A stretch of DNA of 64,000 nt from Sipunculus nudus (GCA_026874595.1 CM049322.1:54887886-54951885); one strand, 5' to 3'; shown: positions 1-12,954, numbered from the stretch's first letter. A program made the numbers and translations. The notes: a model not told the origin generated them from the sequence alone.

Positions 1-345
1 TCAATGATTTAGATTTGAATGAAGCCGCCACAGGATTACGACAACAGAGGGCGCAACTGGTCACGAGATCGAGATGCCGTTATCCAAGATCTATGGACAT
101 GCACAATTTCAGCCTCATTCCTTGAAGCACATCTGACATACGCCTTTAATCATCAAGACGCACATATGGCAAATGCCTGGATGGACGCAAAGCAAACACG
201 AATGTAGATGGTGCAACCTATCTTGATTACGAGATGGAGATATCGAAGATCGATGGACATGCATCGTTTCAGCCAAATACCTCTAGCCACCCATGGTGTA
301 TGGCACGAGATCAAAAGTGTCCAAATAATTATGCCGAGTTTTAGA
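1..345 (+). repeat. Short degenerate tandem repeats, copy A
   Basis: Two degenerate units of about 157 bp share a GGACATGCA motif followed by TTTCAGCC (near 93-118 and 252-275). The same sequence starts copy B at 16,975-17,330. Related units occur at 3,330-3,430, 3,730-3,800, 20,350-20,420 and, as an array, at 39,700-40,500. The 62-codon open stretch at 19-207 lies inside this block. It is shared with 16,993-17,181 because the DNA is duplicated, and I do not consider it a gene. Confidence 0.6.
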
Positions 346-479
346 AAGATCACTCCGATGAGTTTTTCATAGACGTACGGGATTCGGCGGAATTCCCGAT
401 ATAGGATCAAAATAAAGAAAGTAAAATGTTTGCAAAAATCTATATGAAAATTTGACAAAAAGGAGAATTTCGACAAAAC

Positions 480-960
480 CACATACACTAAAGCAGCGTA
501 TGTTCACCCGAAGCCTCCTCTCTTGCTAATCATCAGATAACTGTTGACCCTATCTTCTACCCTAAAATAATATATGGATGTTTAGGTGAAATCAGACAAC
601 AAATGAAATAAGTGAAAACGTGAAGTGTAATCATGTCAGGTGTAATTATACCTATCGTTGTGAGATGTAGATTATTTTCCCAAAGTAGCGTGAACTGTGT
701 TAACAATTGTCTTATTGATAAGATTAAATAATATTAACTGTACACTGATTATCCAAATGAAGAGACCCATGGGAAATTACCACAACTGAATCCCATGATC
801 TTTCTTTATAACTTCAATAACGGTATTCTAACTAATCATTCTCTCCAAGCAGGTAAAATCTAGTTTGGTCATGCATCCTTTTCATGTCAATGTTAATAAT
901 CATCATATATTTCTTTATCAGTCATTAGGTGTACTTTCTGTACCTTTTACGTAATTAAAC
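480..960 (+). repeat. GATTATCC-type repeat block without tail, copy A
   Basis: This block has the order GTTAACAATTG, GATTATCCAAATGAAGAGACC, CCAAGCAGGTAAAATC and GTCATGCATCC. It matches 17,490-17,960 and, more distantly, the six longer family members ending in the GGACACCCTGCGTTA tail. It is part of the internal duplication structure. No gene is seen. Confidence 0.6.
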
Positions 961-1644
961 ATTATATTTATTAACAGCTATATTTTGGTGTAGGTTTCTA
1001 ATATTTTTTTAAATTATATTCGGTAGTGAGTTACAGGCTTTGGGACAAAACATTAAAAATTTCGAGAGTTTTAATGCGTAACTAATAAATGTGAAACTGA
1101 GGCCTCCGCTATGAAAAATAACAAAACTTTAAGTCATTTATAAAAAGCAAAATCAATTACGAGATCGCATTTAGAGGGGTTTTGGATAATTAAATATCAC
1201 AAAAGTAAGCCTATTGAAGTTTACATATTACTTAGCTTTCTATCTTTGTCTGGCTTTGACAGCCTAAAGCAGCTATCTCGCAATGTCCCGCATTTCATGT
1301 TCATAAAATATTGCTCTGAAATAATAAATGTAATTTTTATTTAGTCAATGCACAAGACTGCATGTTTTATTTATAGTTGGTGGTAAATGTATAAGTGAAG
1401 TTGATTCATCGCACAGTTTGTATTTAAGTTGTATGGTCTGTTGAATATTAATAATCAATAGTATTGATGCTTTTATCATAAGACGTAAGGAAAACCCCTT
1501 ACCAATCTGGAAAATCTTTTTGTTTTCTAAAAATAATATCCTAACACGGCTTAAATAAATTTCTTGTAGTTTAACATTATGGTAAATGTAATATGCCTCT
1601 CATTCTATTTTTTGGCTTGAATTAAATTTTAAAAGTATACTTGG

Positions 1645-1980
1645 GTCGATTTCCATGTTGCCCGACCCGCCAGTCGGTCCCAAACCGATTTTATGGTAAT
1701 CATGCACATGGCCCTTTGGAGGATGGGCTTAAAATTGAAAATTTTATCACAGTTAAATTCCTTTTATCAAACCGTCTTTTGATAACAGCCCCTTTTGCCC
1801 CGTTAAAATCCAAGGCGGACAGTTTTTCCCGTTCGTGATATTCATAAAAATAAATTAGGAGAAGATGTTCCTGAGCTTGCAAATGTTGACAAGCTGGTTG
1901 GTTTGTTAACCGATCTTACCAAAAACCAGGTGGGAAATGTTTCAAAGATCTCCCTTGTCTATAAAGCTTAATTATCTCAC
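1645..1980 (+). pseudogene. Unidentified coding-like block 1, copy A (broken)
   Basis: In the + frame, open sequence runs from about 1,645 (residues VPNRFYGNHAHG, then EDGLKIENFITVKF, then APLKSKADSF) to a stop near 1,838. A different + frame then gives GEDVPELANVDKL, GLLTDLTKNQV and SKISLVYKA to a stop at about 1,970. The two parts are joined only by an assumed frameshift. Copies at 18,654-18,975 and 42,395-42,760 keep pieces of these frames (LTDLSKDQVENVSKISLVY in B, KLKSKVDTFFP in C). I do not recognise the family. It could be a decayed exon or chance frame retention in duplicated DNA. Confidence 0.35.
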
Positions 1981-2439
1981 CACATCAAATCAACAAACTT
2001 GTTAGCTTGTTTCCGATAATTGTTCTCAGTAAATGTTGTTTATTCTGAGACAGAAAACGGTACTTTATCAAACGAAAACAACTATACATATAAAAATGCA
2101 CCTTTCTTCAGCAAGGGAAGCAGTTTAGGAAGTGACTTTCGGGCCGCTTGGTTTTAACTTCTATGAACAGGCAATCTAGTACGCATTCCTGTTGGAACTT
2201 TATGACCGTACATTAATTGACCGATTTAGTTTCATTGTACATATGAAATATATCGCTGCATATTGACCTACTCCTCACACGGGCCATGTTTTGTATGATG
2301 GCGCTGCGACAGCCATTTTTAAAAATACAGTTTCATTCCCATGAACTTATAGGAAATATAGAAAATTAACCCCTTGAAACGGAACTGAATAAAAAATGTA
2401 GAAAATTAACCCCTCGAAACACTTGACATCATTCCTTAC

Positions 2440-3115
2440 CGTTCAAGACCACAAACGTGAATATCCGTGACGTCGCCACAGAGACATTCCGTGAATAGGG
2501 TGGAGTGGTACCCCCCCCCCCCCGTCATTTAAAATAAACATGTTTCCGTGTCGACAAATAAATACTTTATAAATTAGTTTACATATATTCATATTTTCTT
2601 AACATAGACAAAGTATGTAAACCTGGGACCAACAGTCCGTAAAATATATCAGGAAACAAAAAAAAAAAAAAAAAAAATGGGCCGGGTCCACTCATGAACT
2701 GTAAACATAACATCACACATGCTTCCTTTTGTAAAACGCCATAAGAAAGCTGATCATTTACAACTGACACTTTTGTTCTTGAAAGCCCGGTAACTACATA
2801 GGCAGAAGAAACAGTGAAAAGACAAGATTATCTGACTCTTTTTCTCAGAAAAGGTCAACTGGGAATTTTAGAAAAACATAAGATCCAGTACGGTACGTGG
2901 TAAACAAATTAAAATCACCGGTTCTGAAGACAGATTAGTCCGTAGCAATTAGTGAGGAATACGGATACTTCCTTTTTATTCGCAGATGATTGGCATGTCA
3001 GCAAGAGGGCAACATTAAGATGCAGCCGTTGTTCGGTGTGTCTGACATGGACGAAATAGTAATCATATGTCGGGAAAACTGCGACATAATTGAACATGAA
3101 CAAGGCTTACAAATG
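2440..3115 (+). pseudogene. Unidentified coding-like block 2, copy A
   Basis: Two conserved stretches lie on the + strand. The first (about 2,443-2,510) reads FKTTNVNIRDVATETFRE and is interrupted by a poly-C tract. The second starts after a strong acceptor-like tract (CTCTTTTTCTCAG ending at about 2,850), holds a short conserved segment ending TACGTG before GTAAAC, and is followed by another pyrimidine tract ending in CGCAG at about 2,987. After that, a frame reading NIKMQPLFGVSDMDEIVII is kept in all three copies. This layout suggests two small exons and a small intron of about 90 bp. No family is recognised. Confidence 0.35.
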
Positions 3116-3324
3116 AAAAAAATAAAAGTTTTACTTTACTTAATATTGGCAATTAAACAATATTTTAACAAGTAATATACCGCTACACTGTATTGTAAGT
3201 GTCTAAAAGTTAATCACACAAATGTGGTCATGGTGTTTAATTTTGATGATTTAGTTTTGAATGATTTTAACCCAAAGCAAACGCTCAGCCGCAACAAGAA
3301 TAGCAGACCGCCAACGGTTTTGAG

Positions 3325-4128
3325 TTCGAGGTGGAGGTATCCCAGGTTCATGGACATGCACAATATCAGTCCAATACCGTGAAACACGATTTTACATATT
3401 TCACAAAATATTTAAACCGAGTTTCAGAAAGATCGGTCCATTGGTCTCAGATGATTTCTTCGTAGACGAACGCGGCGTCGTCGAAAGCCGCATGGAACCA
3501 TAATATCTGCACAACTCGATTATGGCTGATAGAATTTTATTGGGTTACAAAAAAAATTTCAAATGTTTTTCAAAAATCTATATGAATATTTGACAGAAAG
3601 GAAAATTCCGACATAACCACATAAATAAGCAGCGCAATATGTGCCTAAGCCTTACTTTGGTCAAACAGCAAATATCTGTTACCCATAGTTTCCACCCTGA
3701 AAATAATATATGAATGTGTCTGTACGTTCGAGGTGGAGGTATCCCAGATTCATGGACGTGAACAATTTCAGTCAAATACCTTGAAACACTTGATATGGCA
3801 AGATTTCACAAGTGACAAAATATTTAAGCCTAGTTTCAGAAAGATTACAGAACTTCTTCGTAGATGATCGCGGCGTCGTCGAAAGCCGCATCGAACTATG
3901 ATATCTCCACAACTCTATTATGGCTGATACAATTATATTTGGTTCCAAATAAAAAAAAAAAAAATCAAATGTTAGCAAATATCTATATGAAAATTTGACA
4001 GAAAGGAAAATTCCGACATAACCACATACAATTAGGCCTAATCCTCACCTTGGTCAAACAGCAAATAATTGTTGACCATAGTTTCGACCCTGAAATGATA
4101 TATGAATGTGTTTGTTAAAACGGACCAA
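3325..4128 (+). repeat. 402-bp tandem duplication private to copy A
   Basis: A motif TTCGAGGTGGAGGTATCCCA starts at 3,325 and again at 3,727, a period of 402 bp. Both units continue with TTCATGGAC, a CGCGGCGTCGTCGAAAGCCGC block and CTATATGAA..TTTGACAGAAAGG. Copy B has only one such unit (about 20,355-20,760), so the duplication arose in A after the A/B split or was lost in B. Confidence 0.75.
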
Positions 4129-5110
4129 AAAAAAAAAAAATGAAAAAAAAGCGAAATAGTATGAAGAGCACGTCAGGTGTAATTAGACATCTTTCCCATG
4201 AAGTAGTGTAGATTTGTTAAATCTAAATAATAAGATCATTATACTAATTGAAATTAATGCAAATGCCATGATCGTTCTTCATTAATTCAATAACGGTGTT
4301 ATCACCATCATGATATAGCACTTACAATCCGGTCCGGCCATTTATCCTTTTCCTGTCATTGTAATCAATAATTTTTCATCAGATATTGCTCTATCAATCA
4401 TCAGTATTCATCAAATGTCGTTATGTTATTATGTGATTCCTGATAACAAATGTAATCTTTCTTATCAGGAACTCTGAATTCCGATACATTATATTATTTG
4501 ATGCGAAACTGAGTCACCGGATAACGATAAACTGCATTACTGTATCACATGAGAAATCTCGTGAAGCCGGCGTAAAGCCCCCGGTCTAGCCCCGTTTTAG
4601 ACCCCCCCCCACCTGAAATCGATTTTAAATTACTCCATGGGTAATATTTGATTGGCTGTATTTGATTTAAGTTTTGATTTATATTTCAATTCTGAAATCA
4701 TATTCATATTTCAATTGACTCATGCACATCACCAAAGGGCATGATTCAATATAAACATACATGAGGTATGAACAAAACAATCTTATTTGAGAATTTCAGA
4801 GACAAATATGATAATATTCAGTGAATAATAAAATATACAAAAAAGTACATAAACGTAATATAAAGAACCAAATATTTTGAGCGGGTAATTTTAGAATTAA
4901 TCTGAACACTCTCTTGCAGGGGGTAATCTTAGTTGCGGGTAATCCGAAATCGCTATACCGGAAACCGTTTCAGGACACCCTGCGTTACGGCACGTGCTCC
5001 TGACATCTCCAGAGATGTACATCAATGGAATCATATCAAAATCTGTCAAGCAATGACGAGTCTCCCGCCTTCCCAGGATCCCTCAACACATTACAGAATA
5101 TAAAAAAAAT
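4040..5110 (+). repeat. GGACACCCTGCGTTA-tail repeat, member 1
   Basis: This is one of six members of a family whose right end is GGACACCCTGCGTTA, CACGTGCTCCTG and CCAGAG (here at about 4,974-5,014). A short + open stretch follows the tail and begins MESYQNLSSNDE at about 5,025. The CTCC..CCAG just before it looks like a splice acceptor. Equivalent open stretches follow the tails at 16,603 and 41,362. Confidence 0.65.
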
Positions 5111-6146
5111 GTTTCGTGACACACGCTGGGCTTTTAAATTTTAATTTAATTAAAAACCAGGAAAGAACAAAGAAATATAACAAATGTCTTTAATACGCAT
5201 TAATGTGTAACTCTGACCTCTGCTATGAAGATATAAAAGATTTTAAGTCATTTTTATTAAATCAAAATTGATCGCAAGATCGCATTGAAAGGGGTTTTGG
5301 AAAATTTAAGCCTTTTTAATGTTTTCATAAATATCAGCTTGATACCTTTGTCTGGCTTTAGCAGCCTTAAGAGGCAAAGGAGACGGGCTAGCTAGTCATG
5401 GCCAACATTTCTTGTGCATAAAGGTAGCATTAAAATAATATAGGTAATTGTCATTAAATCTACAAACAAGACTGCATGTATTATTTATAGTTGGTGTTAA
5501 TAAGTTAAGTAAACTTATCGCATATTTTTATTTAGTTGTATTGTCTTTTAAATTTTAGTTATAGTCTGTATTTATGTTTTTATTATGAAACCTAATAAGA
5601 TACCCTTACCAATCGTTAAAATAGTTTTTTTCTAAACTTAAAATCCTAACAAGTTAAATATATTCATTTCAATTATACTTTAAGGTAAATGTTATTCAAT
5701 TAGTCTTGAACCAACTTTATTTTTTTTCACTAATATCCTGTTAATTTTCTCCATTAATTTTTTTCCGTTTAACATTTTTTAACATTGTATGTTTGAATTC
5801 CAAATTTATCATGATGAGCCTACCATTATTGACACATACTAAATTAATTAAATTATATTCAAAATTCCGATTCAACGCCTCTGTTATGTTGACTCTTACA
5901 TCCCGGGTATATAACTGCAACAAGAATTAGTATTTTACTCTAATATATGGAACAAAAAGGTATCCTGTAAATACATATTATCTTTCCTGTTATCTTTCAT
6001 CTATAGGTACATTTTTTTTCTTTTCGTATAATCAATCAGTCCTGGTATGTTAAAAGAAACACATGTTTTTAAATAGTTCTATTTTCATTTATCTCTGTTT
6101 GTTCTACATTTTCATGAAGGTTTAATATTAGGAGATTCATCTTCAC

Positions 6147-7165
6147 TTAACTTTTAAATTCGGGCTTCACGTCTGTACAGAGCTCATCCGGTAACGTCAA
6201 ACAGATTGACATGTAAACATTTTTCTGAGTCAAACGGATTGGTTTTACGATGGCAGTCGCTTCAAAAGTAAGCCCTGTTCCCCAATAAAGGTCATTCGCC
6301 TGTGCTTTTATGAGAATCCTTTTTCTCTTAATTTTAGTGTCTTGATAAAAATGTCCACTCTGGTTAAGTTTAGCTGTCAGGATCTCTTTCATAACCCAGT
6401 CTTTTAGATTTTTCCCTTTCCGATTTTAACTTAAACTGAGAGGACAGAGCCTTTATACCCGAAGTTCTTCTTTGTCGAGATATCTGGTGTACCTGATCTA
6501 ACCGCCCGAGTGAATTAAAAGAAAAAGCCTGCATAACAAAGCCGAAATCTTAACCGCCATGATAAGGCCGTAAAATTCTCCGAGTTGAACGTTTACGGTT
6601 TGGTTGTAGGACTGTAGACGAATAAGACCTTGTCATGATCATCCTCAGAAGCCTCACATTCTCTATTCTCTTGTCACTTCTGTATGAGGGTTTACATTTC
6701 CATACTGCACATATTTTTAACCTTTTGTTGTCCGCTTTTTCTTCATGTTGGCTGATCCCGCACATCATGCTGTTAATGCTGAGCATACTTCATCTGAACC
6801 TTTAACGTATCGGTTTTAACGTCAGTTTTCTTATACATATACAAATACAAGTCTCCATTTTGATTTATGTCGGTTTACCGTTAATATCTCTTATATTTTC
6901 ATATTTTATTTCTCAACTCAGTTCTGCACCAAGTTGTATTAACAGGTCTATGATTTCATTATTGATAAAGGGAAAATTGATGCCTTTAACTATAACTTTG
7001 ATTATTTCTTGATTGGTCTGTAATCCAAGGAGTAAAAAGGTTCTTCAGACATTTTGTTTTTGTACCAATCTTCAGATAAATTCTTCACTGCGATCAAATT
7101 TTCTGACAGCATTCAATACCCTTAAAAGTTCCACAATCTGCAGCAACCTTTGACATTTAAAAAAA
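6147..7165 (-). pseudogene. Broken knuckle + NADAR-domain protein, copy A1
   Basis: Reading the minus strand, pieces appear in the order expected for a NADAR protein of the retroelement-linked type. First comes an N-terminal block (KVIVKGINFPFINNEI, then LLIQLGAELS, stop, EIKYENIRDI, about 7,005-6,885). A weak Cys block follows. Then ECEASEDDHDKVLFVYSPTT lies at about 6,660-6,600, then GIKALSSQFK. The NADAR core is open over 6,392-6,147: MKEILTAKLNQSGHF, ANDLYWGTGLTFEATAIVKP. The Asp and the Trp-Gly of the core are kept. NADAR domains act on ADP-ribose-linked substrates; this copy has frameshifts and stops and is surely inactive. It is the same in plan as 22,240-23,230 and 48,880-49,960. Confidence 0.75.
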
Positions 7166-8489
7166 AGTCAGACCCTTTCTTTTTTTAGAACACAAGATCC
7201 CTTTCAGTATGGAATACAAGCATGACAGATGCGAAATCCCGATATTAACCCTTCAAAAAAATGTAAACATTCTCTATAATTTCAGTTTAATGAATTCTAG
7301 TTTTTGAATCCCTGTGTCGATGCACACTGGGATTACCCTTGAGCCACTTTTTGTTCTAGTATTTCTGCTGAAATTACCTAATTGAAGCATCTACTTGAAA
7401 ATACCTCCTCGCAATGAGTGCGTCACATGACCTTCCATGCAGACCTGTTATTTATTTATAAAATTGATACAAAAGTGAAACAACATAAATACTGGTGTTG
7501 GAGACACTTGCTGTTGGTAAGATGGTGGGTGTATATAGTCTTAAGTTGTTTGTGGTAATAAAAATCAGTGTTTCTGGAAAAAAAATATATGTTCCTACCC
7601 AAAATCTTTAATATTCTCTAAGATTTCTGTTGATTCAACATTTTATGTTACACATACAGTCCTACTAGGTGTACAGTATTTTTAAATACAATATCATTTT
7701 CTAACCTTAGTAAACATCTACTTTTTATCTGATCACAAATGTGTGCCCTTAACTTTACATATAATTTTTTTTGTCGATAAAATAAACAAATGTGTATATA
7801 CTACGGTCTTGGCGTACTGAACACATTATTCACGTAGAATACATACTGAATATCTCAAGTTGCAGGTTTCTATAGGTTCTTATTATTTCTCTTAAACGTA
7901 TCATCAATAGTTAAAAAAAATCTAAGCCAGCTAGTCATTAAACTAAAATACCCAGGAAGATTGATTAAGATGAATCAGTATACCTACACTACCCACCGGT
8001 TACAGGCCTGAAAATAATTTTAATGGATCTATTTCTGATGGCTATTCCATCCTCAATATTCTTTGAGAGAACTTTGAATATATGCGATGACTGTGACACC
8101 GATAAATATACACGATGACAGCAATTAGCCGGGAGATCTATTGTTGTTTCCTTTCAAAAATTAAGTGATGGTTTTGGATTGACAATTATACCGTAAAAAA
8201 TGCATGTAAAATTTCTCATATATTTTTATTGCTCTGACAATGGAGAGTTTTTACAAAACAGCCCTTTTGGATGCCAAATCTACCAAGCTTAGAAGCCAGA
8301 AAAAATAACAAACCCCTTTAAACCCTCAAAAAAGAAGAAAGGAAAGATGGTAAATAAAATCACCATTGTCTGTAAACCTCTCCAGTCGACGGTGACAAAC
8401 ACAATATAGATAGGTGGATTCATAACGACTCTTCAGCTTTCCTATAATTTTTATTTAGTTCATAGTAAATCACTCACAGAAAGGCTGGT

Positions 8490-9125
8490 AGGGTGAAATG
8501 TTCCTTTTTCATGGCATATGCATATCTGTTCATATGATTAGATCCTTATATTAATTGATAATGATTATCCTAATGTAAAGACTCAAGGGAAATTTACACA
8601 GAAGGACGTTCGTAATAACCTCAATAATGGTATTTTAAATCACCATCCTATCACAGAAATTATGATCCAGTCTGGTCAGGCATTCCTTTCAATTCAGTGG
8701 GTGTAATATTCTTTCATCATATATTCCTAAATCGGTCTTCAGTTTTCATCAGATGACGTTATGCGTAGTGATTCCTGATAACAAATGTTATTGATCTCAT
8801 TTGAATCTCTGAAATCCAAATATTATATAATTTATACACATTGGGTATGGACCGAAAAAATCAACCTATTGGGGAATTTCAGGGGAAAATATGATAATTT
8901 TTAGTAAACAATCAAACATACAAACAATTATATTAACGTAGTGTAAAGAATCTAATCTTTTGAGTGATTATAATGGAATCGTAGGGAGTTATCTGATTAC
9001 GCTCTCTGACGGGGGGGGGGGGGGGTTATCTAAAGTGGGGTTAATCTGAAATTGCTTCACCATAATCCGTTGCAGGACACCCTGCGTTAGGGCACGTGCT
9101 CCTGTTATCTCCAGGTCATAGTTTT
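8490..9125 (+). repeat. GGACACCCTGCGTTA-tail repeat, member 2
   Basis: This is the same family order: ATTATCCTAATGTAAAGAC, a GGTATTTTAAATCACCAT block, a CATCAGATG block, a poly-G run (9,011-9,025), and the tail at 9,074. No MESYQ-like stretch follows here. It is paired with 24,590-25,070 in copy B. Confidence 0.65.
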
Positions 9126-9868
9126 AGGGAACTAGTTTCGAGGGACTGCCCTTAAGTGGCCGCAAATAGGAGATGCCATTAGTACAGCAACCTTTATGCT
9201 GTATATATGTACGTATGTGTTTGTGTTTTAATTCCAACTATAGATATCGGTTGCCAAAGATGATTAAATGTCATGTCCTTTTGTTATTTTTATCATTGGC
9301 ATAACACGTATTTTTTTAACTATGGCTTGCCGAGGTACACCAATAAACAAACTCTAGAAAAAAACTGCCATGCACCAATACAATATAGTAATAGTATTCA
9401 GCATAAACTAAACATTTTACCATGGTCATATAACACCCAGTTTTAACGTTATTATCATATACGTGCATATTTATGCTCTAACGAATTAATTATATACATA
9501 CGTATACTTCTGACATACAACTGCATGTTTATTAACACTATATATTCCCAGGTTTTATACGTATTCGCAAAATGCCATCACCAAATTAACAAATCATGAA
9601 TGAAAAGGGCATATCTACATTTTACAAAACTAAAGATACATATAAGTATAATACTTCACATTATACATTTCATACCCTGTCATCCATATTGCTCCATCAC
9701 GATATTTCTTTTCAGTGTGTAGGACCAAACAGTGCCACGTTTCAAAATATTTCCTCTCTAACCCTTTTTTCATGAGAATTTTTCATCTTTAATTCCACTA
9801 GAATATATTTAACAAAATATAAGAATTTAAGTTGCAATTCTAGCCTGTTAGTCTATGAATAAAGTGTA

Positions 9869-10138
9869 TTACCTGTATTTGGAATAATTTAATTGCTCTT
9901 GCCTGGTTTTGTCTTCATTATGGCCGAACAAGATTTCATCAACTGTTATTGAAAAAGTTCGTTGTGTATTTAAGAACGCCCATAGATGGCTAAGTGATTT
10001 CCTGAATTTTTTCATAATAAACGAGTTGCAGAACCTATGTTCTAGTGATTCTTTCTCGGTCTTGCAGATGTTACCCATGGGCTTTTCAATCAGTGTTCGA
10101 CAATGAAGCCTTTCATTATAAGGAATAATTATTTGCAA
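9869..10138 (-). pseudogene. LINE reverse transcriptase ORF, C-terminal end, copy A
   Basis: The 89-codon minus-strand open stretch reads IIPYNERLHCRTLIEKPMGN, ICKTEKESLEHRFCNSF, FRKSLSHL, SITVDEILFGHNEDK and QLNYSKY. This is the classic end of an L1/Tx1-type LINE second ORF: an IIPxN-RL segment, then a C..C-like knuckle followed by E-LEH-F-C, a Trp/Phe-Lys-Ser-Leu helix, then an ilFG motif and an LNY-tail. Of the usual knuckle the first Cys is changed to Gly here (C in copy B). No polymerase core was found upstream. It lies 2.1 kb downstream, on the same strand, of NADAR remnant A2. Confidence 0.7.
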
Positions 10139-10889
10139 ACATTTGAGTTGAAATTCTGGTAGTTTAGAATTTCTGGTCCTTCATTGTTAATTGAATGTGT
10201 ATTTGCCATTTCAAAGAGCTGTGGTCTGTCTATTGTTTGATTTTATGATATGATTAGAATAAAACATATGTTCATATTTTTTTTTTGTATGTTCACTTGG
10301 TTTAAGCTGCTTTGTATGTAATTGTTGGTAGATTATAATCATCATTTATACTATAATCTACACTAGAATGTACCACAGCTTTATATTTGTATGGTATCAA
10401 ATACAATATCCTCCATTTCCAATGTAAATCAAGAAAAGGCTTCACCTTAAGATATCTCATCGTAGCAAATTGTTTTGCCTGCAGTTAATTAACTTTTAAT
10501 CCGGCATGTATCTGATAAATAAATTTATTTATTGTATGCCGAGGTAATAAATGCATATCACGGGGAACAGAACATATGTACGATGAATATGAATGAAGCT
10601 TTTTACTATTTCTATCCTCCTAAATATACCTTGATTTTCTACCGACGAACTGTCTATATAATAACACTTGATGACTCTGCTGTTTATCGGTATCTAGAAG
10701 TGTAACGAGTCCAAACCTTAACTTTTTCACAAACCGCTCTCATCTTCTTAAAGACCACTTTTTGTGATTGTTCCTGGTAAATGTTTTATTGTATCGTCAT
10801 GCTTTTATGAGGTTTGAGTTGTTTTTACTTCTTGGATGGTCCTTATCTTTTTTTTTCAGTAAGTTATACTAATCGATGTGTCTAATCTT

Positions 10890-11070
10890 CTTACAAACAA
10901 AGGATTTGGCCGATTCACTACAAGATATCTTCATGGGGCCACTCTGGAAGTTCATTAATAATACACAAAAAATTGAACCAATCAAACCACACGTGCTTTA
11001 TGAGGCTTTCAAGAGACATTTGCTGCTTTTATTTCAAACGTTTAACATTGCCGTAAGGGCATCGTGAATC
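10890..11070 (+). pseudogene. Conserved + strand block 3, copy A
   Basis: An open + stretch reads LADSLQDIFMGPLWKFINN, then IEPIKPHVLYEAFKRHLLLL, then FQTFNIA, ending at 11,067. The B counterpart (26,884-27,020) keeps IKPIKPHMLY in the same frame but is shifted elsewhere. C lacks the region through a 270-bp deletion. Family is not recognised; it may be an exon or chance. Confidence 0.25.
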
Positions 11071-11224
11071 TGACCAATTAAATAAAGCCTTGTAAGACAT
11101 CCCTTTTCTGGCAGGGCTTATATTGATTTAGGTATGGCCGAAAAATATGAATTTTCTGTTTATTTATGATATTACTTTTAAACAGGCATACATAAAAACA
11201 TTGACGTTTAGCACAATGAGAGTG

Positions 11225-11490
11225 GAAAATGTCTAGGATTTTATTCAATCAAGATTTTAGCTGTTATGTGATCTACTTTTTTTTGTTGAAAATGTTCAGC
11301 TGTTGGAAAATCTTAAAATTATAACTGATGACAATGTTGATGTTCTACCAAGATCCTTTTCTAAAACGGCAAAAGTAGGCGCCCGAATACTGAAGTTGAT
11401 GAAGTCAGGACCCCCGCTCTAAGCGCTCCTTCAGCAACGATTAAGACGAATTTTAATTATTATGTCTTAACTATAAGGTATAAAGATTAG
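11225..11490 (+). pseudogene. Conserved + strand block 4, copy A
   Basis: This diverged version of 27,213-27,488 keeps the frame segments ITDDNVDVLPRSFSKTAKV and GARILKLMKS before a deletion and stop. No family is recognised. Confidence 0.3.
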
Positions 11491-12214
11491 GAGAAACTCG
11501 GAGGACATACAGAAGAAACACTTAGGTTTATGACAGCCACAATGCCCAACATTTTTAAATCATTTTTTTAAAATATGCATTTGGTCAGTGATATTCTTGT
11601 GCATAGTTTCATGCTTTCTTCAACATTTAAGCAAAAAAAAAAAAAGCGCACTTTGCCGTTGTATTATTAATATTACGAATTCAACAGGTTTTTATTTCTG
11701 TCTTTTTTTAGCAGTTGTTTTGCCAAATTCACGTTAGTGGCAATTAAAGTGGCCAGCAGTTATTAAATACTTTTCTTAAACTGTGTGTCGTATTATAATA
11801 GGGGTCATCATCATTATCTCTTTGAAAGTGATTTCCTCCATGTGATTATCCCCATTGAAAAAAAACAGCTGACAATGCTGGCTGAACAAGATTCCGGTCG
11901 AATGCATGTGCAAATAAGTAAAATATTCATTTAAAAAGCATATCTATAAAAGGGGAACTGCCTATTTTCATTGTTTGGTGCATATGTTCATACTAAAGGC
12001 ATTTTTTTCTGGTTTTAAATTCGAAATGTACTATGATAAGCTTAATTTTATTGCCACGTACAAAATTAATTAAATCATGTTCAAAGATTCGACTCAACGC
12101 CTCTGTGATATTTTTCTATAACATTTGGTACAAAAACACTAGTAGAAACATAATGGCTACCTTGTTATCTTTAAATTTTTTTTTCTTTTCGTAAAATCAC
12201 TTAGTGCTCCTATG

Positions 12215-12680
12215 TGTCTACTCTGGTTAAGTTAAGCTGTCAGGATTTTTTATAACAATTATTTTTTTTTCTCGATCCGAATCTGACCTAAACTGGGAAG
12301 GAAAACGCTTTATACCTCGTTGGTCTGTGGCTTCTTTGTTAGGATAGCTGGTCAACCTGATCTGATCGCCCGCGTGTATTAAAAAGCCTGCTTAACAAAG
12401 TCGAAATCCCAACCGCCATGAAAAGGCTCTCAGTTCCTCCGAGTGGAACATTGTTAGCACTCTATACAATTAAAACCTTGTCATGATGATTCTAAAACGC
12501 CTCAAATTATGTTGTCACTTCTGTATATGATTTCCATACTGCACAGACTTTACGTTTTTCACGTTTTGATGTAAGCTTTTTCTACACGTTGGTCGATCCC
12601 TGACACCATGCTGGTATTTCTGAAACATTTTGCATGTCAAACTGTTCTTAACGTTTTTAATGTGAGTTTTTAGAGTATAT
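12215..12680 (-). pseudogene. Broken knuckle + NADAR-domain protein, copy A2 fragment
   Basis: This is the counterpart of 28,235-28,640, recognisable by the minus-strand sequence for HGGWDFDFVKQAF-like residues near 12,385-12,422 and the GACAGCTTAACTTAACCAGAG segment near 12,220-12,240. It is more decayed than B2. The N-terminal half is lost because similarity to copy B stops near 12,690. Confidence 0.6.
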
Positions 12681-12954
12681 TAAATTGAAGAGCTATGCAA
12701 ATTCACGTTTCCTGTTCGTATCAACGAGGTATACAAATTCAACTATAAAGATTTGTGTTTGAGAAGAAGCACAATTTGGTTTCATCTATGATCGTACTGG
12801 GTTTTTCACGGAAGTATTCTGTAGTAATGCATTGGGTGTGCACCACCGAAGTCTGCCGCTGTCGAGAATGGTGTAAAGCCTGTTCAAGGGGGGGGGGGGC
12901 GGGGGGGGGGGGGGGTGTTTCTTAAATGTTTCCATAAATCCAGATATATTTTCG

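Larger units (their letters stand above)
1..12690 (+). repeat. Segmental duplication copy A (left-truncated by window)
   Basis: This segment aligns by eye, in order and same orientation, with copy B from about 16,975. Anchors are positions 19 and 16,993 (a shared 62-codon open stretch differing at a few residues), 1,654 and 18,663, 2,990 and 20,030, 4,974 and 21,301, 6,290 and 22,400, 9,074 and 25,014, 9,880 and 25,850, 11,300 and 27,270. The offset falls from about 17.0 kb to 15.9 kb because of indels. Similarity stops near 12,690, where B continues with sequence that A lacks. Divergence looks substantial, with frequent substitutions and small indels, so this is an old duplication rather than an assembly echo. 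Confidence 0.9.

Noticed and set aside
19-207. 62-codon open stretch beginning MKPPQDYDNRGRNW, repeated at 16,993
   Set aside because: It is kept because the DNA is duplicated; it lies in a degenerate tandem repeat whose other units have no frame, and it has no domain or splice context.
153-488. 111-codon minus stretch (92 codons at 17,127-17,405)
   Set aside because: The frame diverges by indels between the copies and lies in tandem-repeat DNA.
2915-3103. 62-codon minus stretch (also at 19,946-20,134) with HVRHTEQRLHLNVALLL
   Set aside because: It is antisense to the better supported plus-strand block and has stops in copy C; probably a shadow.
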